A stretch of 20,802 bases of DNA from Desulfocapsa sp. (GTDB lineage Bacteria > Desulfobacterota > Desulfobulbia > Desulfobulbales > Desulfocapsaceae): assembly GCA_029934915.1 (NCBI GenBank), contig JAOZLI010000015.1, positions 1 to 20,802 on the forward strand, given 5' to 3'. The notes under the pieces are model-generated. The model was not told the origin of the DNA. It worked only from the letters and a program-made list of their open reading frames with translations, and did no database searches. Shown here piece by piece: positions 15,611 through 20,802 of the stretch (positions are counted from its first letter, which is position 1; every line of letters starts with the position of its first letter). The translations under genes and the position numbers were made by a program.

Positions 15611-16860
15611 AACTCTTTTCTACAGAAAGACCTGAAATTCCAATTGTCAATCACACAAAAGAAGATGGCTCTGCGTGGACCATTAAAGAAAAACTCTGGC
15701 TGGGACTCTCAGTCAATGAGTACAAAAAACAATTTTTCAGGAACCCGGTAAACTGGTTTATGATGATGATTTGTGCCATTGGCCTACCACTGATTCTTGG
15801 ACGTTACGCTTTTGGTCTCGGCTGGGTTACACACGCATCAAATGATTATCCTTGGGGTCTGTTCCTGGGATTTGGACTCTTTGGTATGGTTCCACTGTCT
15901 GCATCGGGATTTATGCTGGGCACCACGGTTGAGCTTTTTGGCAGAAAAGATTTCCATTCAATTGAACGTCTTGCTCTGTTAAACGGCCTGCTTGGTTATT
16001 TCTTTGCTGTTTTATTCCTGGAAGTCGATCTTGGTATGCCATGGCGCCTGCCCTACCCAATGTTTGTCTCTTTGGGACCTGCAGCTGTATTATTTCTTGT
16101 TGCCTGGCATGTTGCGACCTATCTCTCCGTGCAAATTGCAGAAGTTCTCCCCGCCCTTTTTGAATGGATGGGATGGCTCAAAGGAAAACGCATGATACGC
16201 AAATGGGTTCTTGGCCTGACCGTTGCAGGTATCATCCTCTCAACACTTCACCAGGGAGCTCTGGGTGCCTTGTTCACTTACGCACCTGCCAAGATTCATC
16301 CCTTGTGGGTATCAGCACAGTTTACCTGGATACACTTTTTCGTTTCATCTATTTTTGGTGGACTCTCCATGGTCATTATCGCCTCAACCCTGATCAAGAA
16401 CTATATGGGATGGCGTTGTGATGAGGAGTTCAAGAGTAATCTTGACTACGTTACCATCGGAATGGCGAAAGGTGCATCCCTTGCCATGATCACCTATCTT
16501 GTTATCAAGATTGTAGCCGTTGCTCATGATCAGGAATGGACTTATCTACTGACAGGATGGGGAAGTTATTATATGTTGGAGCTCACTGTCGCTGTTGTTC
16601 TGCCCATGTTTATGTTTGCCATTGGTGTGCGCAACAATTGGGTAACACTTATTAGAGCTGGTGCATTTATTGCGGCGCTTGGCATTATCTGGAACCGTCT
16701 TAACACTTCTCTGGTTTGTTTTAACTGGCAGATGTATCAAGAAATTCCTCATTGGAAGGAAGTGTGGATTACTGTTACTATCTATGCAATCTACTTTATG
16801 ACCTATCGTTTCATCGTCTATCGCCTGCCCATCGTTTATGAGTGGAAAGGAGAAAGATAA
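15607..16860 (+). CDS. NrfD/HybB-type quinone-interacting integral membrane subunit
   Basis: A 417-residue polytopic membrane protein with about ten hydrophobic helices, of the NrfD/PsrC superfamily and closest in appearance to HybB/HmcC. Helices include FMMMICAIGLPLILGRYAFGL, the block PWGLFLGFGLFGMVPLSASG, FFAVLFLEVDLGMPWRLPYP, and the C-terminal FIAALGIIWNRLNTSLV. Proteins of this group oxidise or reduce menaquinol and pass electrons to a periplasmic ferredoxin subunit, here encoded immediately upstream with a 4-bp overlap. It lacks haem motifs. Together with the cytochrome and ferredoxin it forms a minimal three-subunit module. Direction of electron flow and whether it translocates charge cannot be read from the sequence. 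Confidence 0.95.
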   Translation: MKLFSTERPEIPIVNHTKEDGSAWTIKEKLWLGLSVNEYKKQFFRNPVNWFMMMICAIGLPLILGRYAFGLGWVTHASNDYPWGLFLGFGLFGMVPLSASGFMLGTTVELFGRKDFHSIERLALLNGLLGYFFAVLFLEVDLGMPWRLPYPMFVSLGPAAVLFLVAWHVATYLSVQIAEVLPALFEWMGWLKGKRMIRKWVLGLTVAGIILSTLHQGALGALFTYAPAKIHPLWVSAQFTWIHFFVSSIFGGLSMVIIASTLIKNYMGWRCDEEFKSNLDYVTIGMAKGASLAMITYLVIKIVAVAHDQEWTYLLTGWGSYYMLELTVAVVLPMFMFAIGVRNNWVTLIRAGAFIAALGIIWNRLNTSLVCFNWQMYQEIPHWKEVWITVTIYAIYFMTYRFIVYRLPIVYEWKGER

Positions 16861-16871
16861 GGGATAAAGGA

Positions 16872-16893
16872 GCCTCTTGCTGTTGCAGGAGGC
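16872..16893 (+). terminator. Hairpin after the NrfD gene (terminator-like, no T-tract)
   Basis: GCCTCTTGC (16872-16880) pairs with GCAGGAGGC (16885-16893) around a 4-base loop TGTT, with one G-U pair. It starts 11 bases after the NrfD stop. A T-run is absent (CCCGGTA follows), so it may stabilise the 3' end of the redox mRNA or attenuate expression of the next gene instead of terminating fully. Confidence 0.4.
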
Positions 16894-16905
16894 CCCGGTA
16901 TAAAG

Positions 16906-16972
16906 AGAATGTCGAATATCGAACAAGGAATTTCGAATGTCGAAGTACAACAATGCACGACATTCGAGATTC
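16906..16972. repeat. Dispersed intergenic repeat with palindromic ATGTCGAA units
   Basis: The stretch is built from GAATGTCGAATATCGAAC and TTTCGAATGTCGAAG, then the inverse CGACATTCGAGATTC. TCGAATGTCG (16933-16942) and CGACATTCGA (16958-16967) form a perfect 10-bp stem with a 15-base loop. This kind of sequence, which translates as FDIRNSLFDIRHSL in the reverse frame, is a family of intergenic repeats I recall from many environmental and deltaproteobacterial genomes. Its presence between the NrfD and pseudo-kinase genes suggests a mobile non-coding insertion. Confidence 0.6.
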
Positions 16973-17014
16973 ATCTTTTAACTTTCAATACTGCAGATAA
17001 AAAGGGAGAAACAA

Positions 17015-18454
17015 GTGAAAAAAATATTTTCTCAAATTTCATTAAAACGCGTTTTCTCCCTTTTTACTTTTGCTACCATCGGCTTACTTGTACTGGTAAT
17101 ACTTTTAGCAGGAAAACAATATCTACTCTACCGCCAGTGTGACAAACTCGTTGATTCCAGTCAGCACCTTCTATTTCAATTTACTGGAATAAAAGAACAT
17201 ATCAATGAGACACTGCTTCAGGACAAAACATTAAACAACGCAGAAATCATAAAAGAAATTCAAACTCTGGATAGCGATCTAACCCTCATTCTGGAAGATG
17301 TGTTGATTCCGGAAGAATTCAAACTTACCTTTATAAGTCAGGTGGATCTTGTTAATCTCACAGTAACCCTTCGCAATATACAAAACGATGACAAAGCAAC
17401 CGGATCTGAGTATCCTGCAAAACTCACCACACAATTACGGCAAATACATTCCAAACTCACTGCCTTTAATCAATTAATAACCCGTTATACCCAAAAACAA
17501 CTCCTGGGACTTCATAGAGCTTTAGTTGGCCTGCTTGCCATAATTATAGCCATGGTGAGTATTATGCTGATGGTGATCAACCAGTATATTACCTCTCCTA
17601 TCATTCATTATTGTCGGGCCATCTTCCCCGAAGAAAAAGATACCATATCTTTGTTTACTCTCCATAAAAGCATCGAGAATATGGCGACCCAACAACCACA
17701 AGAAAAATCTGTTCAGCCAAACAAAAAGAATATTGCTGAACTCTCTCGCCTTTACCGAAACAGCAGCATAGGAAACATGTTTGGTGGAATCAGTAACGAA
17801 TTGACCAATCGCTCTAACGGTATAATCAATTATACCCAGGCACTTCTTGATTTAAGTGACGACCTGCAGCTTGACCACGACACAAAAACATTGCTGCAAA
17901 AATTATTTATTGAAGAAAAAAAGATGGCAGAACTGTTAACACACATGATTCAATTTACCGGTGGCAGTGATAATGGTATGGCCAAAAGCCTCTCCTTAGA
18001 TGACATTTTTAGTCATATTGACACATTGGTTCAGGGAACACTTAAAAATGACAGAATCAATTTGCTTGTTACACTTGATGATCCGGCACGAACCTTGAAT
18101 TATCATGTCAATGATCTGCAACTCGTTATCCTCTCAGCTCTGCAGAATAGTAGAATCGCACTCAAGAGAAAAGATACTGAAACAACCGAAGAGATGCAAA
18201 AACAGATCGATATTTCCGTTGATGATATAAGCTCTACCGAAAAAATAAGTATCACCATCCGAGATAACGGCAGCCCATGGGAATTAAACAGTACGCAGAT
18301 GGCTAGCGTATCTGACAGGCCATGGCATAATATGCATTTCTGCCATGATTTCTTACAGACTTTCAACGGTGAACTTCATGTCACACGAGAACCGGATAAG
18401 AGCAACTTGTGTGTAATCGAAATTCCTCTCCATGATAAAAAGGACAATGCTTAA
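17015..18454 (+). CDS. Membrane histidine-kinase homologue lacking the phospho-acceptor His (pseudo-kinase)
   Basis: A 479-residue protein with two membrane helices (about 16-36 and 169-189) around a helical periplasmic sensor domain of some 130 residues. The cytoplasmic part aligns with the GAF-PAS kinase at 5935: RNSSIGNMFGGISNELTNRSNGIINYTQ corresponds to its H-box, but the histidine is N261 here, while the following glutamate and GIINY are kept. The ATPase-like part retains an N-box-like LQNSRIAL with N378 and DNG at 417-419, but G1 reads DNGSPW, and the F and G2 boxes are replaced. It should therefore not autophosphorylate and may not bind ATP. The start is GTG with GGGAG upstream. It follows the redox module and overlaps the next small gene by one base. 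A sensory scaffold or a regulator of another kinase is the best guess. Confidence 0.88.
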   Translation: MKKIFSQISLKRVFSLFTFATIGLLVLVILLAGKQYLLYRQCDKLVDSSQHLLFQFTGIKEHINETLLQDKTLNNAEIIKEIQTLDSDLTLILEDVLIPEEFKLTFISQVDLVNLTVTLRNIQNDDKATGSEYPAKLTTQLRQIHSKLTAFNQLITRYTQKQLLGLHRALVGLLAIIIAMVSIMLMVINQYITSPIIHYCRAIFPEEKDTISLFTLHKSIENMATQQPQEKSVQPNKKNIAELSRLYRNSSIGNMFGGISNELTNRSNGIINYTQALLDLSDDLQLDHDTKTLLQKLFIEEKKMAELLTHMIQFTGGSDNGMAKSLSLDDIFSHIDTLVQGTLKNDRINLLVTLDDPARTLNYHVNDLQLVILSALQNSRIALKRKDTETTEEMQKQIDISVDDISSTEKISITIRDNGSPWELNSTQMASVSDRPWHNMHFCHDFLQTFNGELHVTREPDKSNLCVIEIPLHDKKDNA

Positions 18455-18600
18455 TGCTGACATGGATACTTGTTCGAGCCTCAAGAATGTTAGATTGGCT
18501 CCTTGTTATTTTAGTGGTTTTTGCTCTGGTTGCTATTTGCCAGTTTATGATTGATTTTTTCAGGCCAAAAGAGGAGAGACAAGAGGAGGATCAGAAATAG
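18454..18600 (+). CDS. 48-residue single-span membrane peptide
   Basis: This short gene starts with ATG sharing its A with the last base of the upstream TAA stop. It encodes 48 residues: MLTWILVRASRM, a hydrophobic helix (LDWLLVILVVFALVAICQFMI, about residues 13-33), then a charged tail FFRPKEERQEEDQK. The overlap, the clean membrane-helix pattern and the charged cytoplasmic tail argue for a real, translationally coupled gene. The family is not recognised. Its size and position beside the pseudo-kinase and redox genes suggest a small accessory subunit or a regulator of the membrane sensor (inference). Confidence 0.65.
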   Translation: MLTWILVRASRMLDWLLVILVVFALVAICQFMIDFFRPKEERQEEDQK

Positions 18601-18627
18601 AGCTTCGAATGTATTAAAAAATATCGT

Positions 18628-18656
18628 TTGACATCTGCAGCCAAAACACATTTACT
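18628..18656 (+). promoter_or_regulatory. sigma-70-type promoter candidate for luxPQ
   Basis: A perfect TTGACA (18628-18633) is followed after 17 bases by TTTACT (18651-18656), four of six matches to the -10 consensus. Transcription would start near 18663, directly before the long hairpin in the leader, about 117 bases ahead of the luxP-like ATG. Confidence 0.45.
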
Positions 18657-18664
18657 TTAACCTC

Positions 18665-18707
18665 AGGGTTCATTCAATAATTACGAAGTTATTGTTGAAC
18701 AAGCCCT
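18665..18707 (+). other. Long imperfect hairpin in the luxP leader
   Basis: AGGGTTCA (18665-18672) pairs with TGAA and CCCT on the right side (18696-18707, with a CAAG bulge), and inside it CAATAA (18675-18680) pairs with TTATTG (18689-18694) around the 8-base loop TTACGAAG. No T-run follows. It could be the 3' end structure of the upstream operon, a structured 5' leader, an operator, or the footprint of an old insertion-sequence end. Confidence 0.45.
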
Positions 18708-18779
18708 AAGATAAACAGTTATTCATCGCAACACCAAAGCGTCCAATGAATTCCTATTTAGTCAGAGGTGAGCCCCAAA

Positions 18780-19910
18780 ATGTCTCAGCAAAAAAACAGT
18801 TTCCTTTTGCTATTGCTATTTGTTCTACTTCCCGTCACAGCAGCTATATCCCACCCGACCAACAGTCAATTTATCACTCCTGAAGAGTATCTTAAACTCC
18901 ACCCTGAAGAACAGGAAATCAGTAAAAAATTCAGCAAAACTGTAAAAGAACTTCCACATCCCCTTCGCAAGGGGCAGCAGAAGAAAACGGTTTCCATAGC
19001 CTTTGTCTACCCGGGCGAACAGGCGTCGGATTACTGGCAGCGCAGTGTCCGTTCGTTTGTTGCACGCATGGACGCATTACAGATTGACTACAAACTGGAC
19101 AAATATTTTTCAAAGGCTGGTGGAATTGAAATCCGCAAACAGGAACAGCAACTGAAAATCGCTCTAGACAAGGATCCCGACTACCTGGTTTTCACCCTTG
19201 ACGTAAATCAGCACCAACGACTGATTGAACGTATACTGGCCAAGGGACGTCCCCATCTCATTCTACAAAATATCACGACACCGCTCTCCATCTGGGAAGG
19301 CAATCAGCCATTGTATGTAGGGTTTGACCATGCTATCGGTACCCGCATCCTTGCCAACTATTTTTTAGACCGGAAAACTGACAATGGGACATACGGCCTC
19401 CTTTATTTTTCCCAGGGGTATGTCAGTTCCATGCGGGGAGATACATTTCATACATTTATGCGTGAGGGAAAAGGATATGAACTCTCAGCAGCATATTACA
19501 CGGGAGGACAACGCGAAAAATCCCGTAAAGCTGCAGAACAACTGATACGGCAGGATGCTAATCTTCGGCTCATTTATGCCTGTGCCACCGATGTTGCTCT
19601 TGGTGCCACCGATGCCCTGCGTGATGCGGGACTGACTGGGAAAATTATGGTTAACGGATGGGGAGGCGGCAGTGCAGAGCTTGCAGCCATAGCACGAGGA
19701 GAACTTACTGCCACTGTTATGCGGATGAATGACGACAACGGGGTAGCCATGGCAGAGGCCATACGATTCCAACTGCTCGGGAAGGGACAGGAGATTCCCA
19801 CCGTGTTCAGTGGTGACTTCGTCCTGATTACCAGTGAAACATCTGAGGAAAAAATCCAGGCAGCAAAAAAACAGGCATTCCGCTACTCCGGCATCCCTGA
19901 CAATCTATGA
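18780..19910 (+). CDS. luxP: LuxP-type periplasmic autoinducer-2 receptor
   Basis: A 376-residue periplasmic binding protein (signal peptide to about A22) that aligns with Vibrio harveyi LuxP over its whole length, including the N-terminal segment before the sugar-binding fold. Shared blocks are VYPGEQASDYW, YLVFTLD, LILQNITTP, YVGFDHA, GYVSSMRGDTF, IYACATDVALGA, GWGGGSAEL and VMRMNDDNGVAMAEAI. Counting from the ATG at 18780, residues matching the known AI-2 contacts are Q81, S83, W86, N164, R219, T270, D271, W294 and R315; the two arginines are those that face the borate group in Vibrio. A GTG at 18768 is possible, but AGAGGTGAG lies at proper distance from the ATG. The gene overlaps the LuxQ-like gene by 4 bp, as expected of a luxPQ operon. 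It is far from a generic sugar-binding protein in motif content. Confidence 0.93.
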   Translation: MSQQKNSFLLLLLFVLLPVTAAISHPTNSQFITPEEYLKLHPEEQEISKKFSKTVKELPHPLRKGQQKKTVSIAFVYPGEQASDYWQRSVRSFVARMDALQIDYKLDKYFSKAGGIEIRKQEQQLKIALDKDPDYLVFTLDVNQHQRLIERILAKGRPHLILQNITTPLSIWEGNQPLYVGFDHAIGTRILANYFLDRKTDNGTYGLLYFSQGYVSSMRGDTFHTFMREGKGYELSAAYYTGGQREKSRKAAEQLIRQDANLRLIYACATDVALGATDALRDAGLTGKIMVNGWGGGSAELAAIARGELTATVMRMNDDNGVAMAEAIRFQLLGKGQEIPTVFSGDFVLITSETSEEKIQAAKKQAFRYSGIPDNL

Positions 19911-20802
19911 TTCCATTTCTCATGCAAAAGACAGAACACAGTTTTACAACTCTTCTCTCCCGTTATTTTTCCCTGCTGCTTCTATTATTGCTAGCAGGAT
20001 TGTTGTTCTGGACGTATATATCCACCAGCACTACCCTGCAAAAACAGCAACGGCTCAATATCAACCTGAACAACAAAAACAGTGCGAGAGTCCTTGACAC
20101 GACCCGTCAGACTCTGTGTAATACTCTGCAACAAGTAACCACGGCCTTCTCCCAGCTTCCCGTACCATGCCCGCAAAACACTCATGAACAGTTGACTCAG
20201 GTCATCAATACCATGCAGGACACGCTCCACCTGGATCTTGTACGATTCATCAGCGCAGACCAGCAACAGATTATATCCGCAGATTCACCATTCTTCACTT
20301 TTCATGGTTCAGAACAGTTGTTTACAAAGGATAAGGATAAATATATTGATACTACCCACCTTCTTTCCTTTGGTACCCCGGATAATCCCCTGTGGCTGTT
20401 CATTACAGGGAAACGTGTTATTCAGAAAGAGAGCGGCAAAGTATTGGGAATACTGATAGGCGGCATTGTTATCAATGATAATATCCCACTGGCAAGAGAG
20501 ATACTTCAGTACTCGAACGCTGAATATGCAGTTCTCCAGATCGATGGGCACCTCCTCAGCAGTAACAGGCCTCTGCCTGAGTCCCTGAGGAACATTGCAG
20601 AGAGTACATCCATCCCCCTTACCAGAAGCAGCAAGCAGATTGCAGGAAAGAACCAGCAAATGGTGATCAGTCGCTATGAATACACTCTTGGCAATGATCA
20701 ATCACTCTTCGTTCTTCTTTTCTACAAGGACACAATGCAGATGGAGATACAGCAATCCTTTCTCCGTTCAGGGGCTATTATCTTTTTAGCAACAGCTTGT
20801 CT
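19907..20802 (+). CDS. luxQ: LuxQ-like membrane sensor (partial, runs off the window)
   Basis: The first 298 residues of a membrane sensor, truncated at the right edge. A membrane helix (about 18-38, FSLLLLLLAGLLFWTYI) is followed by a periplasmic domain of about 245 residues and the start of a second helix (GAIIFLATAC). The stretch WLFITGKRVIQKESGKVLGILIGGIVINDNIPLAREIL parallels the second PAS-like lobe of Vibrio LuxQ, where VRRVPI, STGEVLGF and VVLDNNFALMEKL occupy the same places. The ATG overlaps the LuxP-like stop as ATGA. The kinase and receiver domains expected of LuxQ lie beyond the window and are not seen, so the hybrid-kinase nature is inferred. Alone, the periplasmic similarity is moderate; with LuxP next to it the call is firm. 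Confidence 0.8.
   Translation, partial: MIPFLMQKTEHSFTTLLSRYFSLLLLLLLAGLLFWTYISTSTTLQKQQRLNINLNNKNSARVLDTTRQTLCNTLQQVTTAFSQLPVPCPQNTHEQLTQVINTMQDTLHLDLVRFISADQQQIISADSPFFTFHGSEQLFTKDKDKYIDTTHLLSFGTPDNPLWLFITGKRVIQKESGKVLGILIGGIVINDNIPLAREILQYSNAEYAVLQIDGHLLSSNRPLPESLRNIAESTSIPLTRSSKQIAGKNQQMVISRYEYTLGNDQSLFVLLFYKDTMQMEIQQSFLRSGAIIFLATAC

Noticed and set aside
16546..16974. A 142-codon minus-strand open frame with FDIRNSLFDIRHSL at its start
   Set aside because: Its beginning is the translated dispersed repeat and the remainder is antisense to the NrfD gene; this peptide is a known-looking artefact of that repeat type.
19991..20701. Minus- and plus-strand frames inside the LuxQ-like region (19991-20266, 20238-20456, 20309-20701)
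   Set aside because: The frame starting at 19907 is open to the end of the window, overlaps luxP by ATGA and has LuxQ-like topology; the others are shadows.

Overview
The window looks like a chromosomal segment of a Gram-negative, anaerobic, sulfate-reducing or sulfur-disproportionating bacterium of the Desulfobulbales type (Desulfobacterota). This is inferred from a periplasmic multiheme cytochrome / ferredoxin / NrfD-type membrane redox module, several sigma-54-dependent two-component regulators, GAF/PAS sensor kinases and a moderately AT-rich composition. No tRNA, rRNA or CRISPR array was seen. The right edge cuts a gene.

Layout. (1) 99-2337, minus strand: a PHP-domain phosphoesterase followed by an NtrC-type response regulator, about 4 bp apart. 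(2) 2451-5760, plus strand: an envelope/thiol operon of a zinc-ribbon thioredoxin (TrxC type), two lipoproteins (the second with a FlgO domain), two small unknown proteins (one Cys-rich) and a YafK/DpaA-like L,D-transpeptidase-fold protein. (3) 5782-10965, plus: a good sigma-54 promoter candidate, then a soluble GAF-PAS-PAS histidine kinase, a membrane-anchored tandem-PAS protein with no output domain, and a REC-PAS-AAA+-Fis sigma-54 activator. (4) 10966-11277: a dense regulatory region with three interleaved TGCCACACTT arms, a second sigma-54 promoter candidate and a 12-bp inverted repeat whose arms resemble DnaA boxes. (5) 11278-18600, plus: an ISXO2/IS1595-like transposase-derived protein abutting a complete FtsH, then a five-heme cytochrome c, a TAT-exported protein with four [4Fe-4S] clusters, a NrfD/HybB-type quinone-interacting membrane subunit, a membrane histidine-kinase homologue that has lost its phospho-accepting histidine, and a 48-residue membrane peptide. 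(6) 18601-20802, plus: a leader with a long imperfect hairpin, then a LuxP-type autoinducer-2 receptor and, overlapping by 4 bp, the start of a LuxQ-like membrane sensor that runs off the window.

How it may work together (inference). The kinase, PAS protein and sigma-54 activator form one signalling operon. The strong inverted repeats directly after it, about 210-250 bp upstream of a sigma-54-type promoter, suggest that the activator or a paralogue drives the transposase-like/ftsH/redox genes. The redox module has no catalytic subunit, so it probably moves electrons between the membrane quinone pool and periplasmic cytochromes. The degenerate kinase at its end may sense the complex or tune another kinase. 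The luxPQ pair is a separate unit. It keeps the AI-2-contacting residues known from Vibrio LuxP, including both borate-facing arginines, and is the most unexpected content here.
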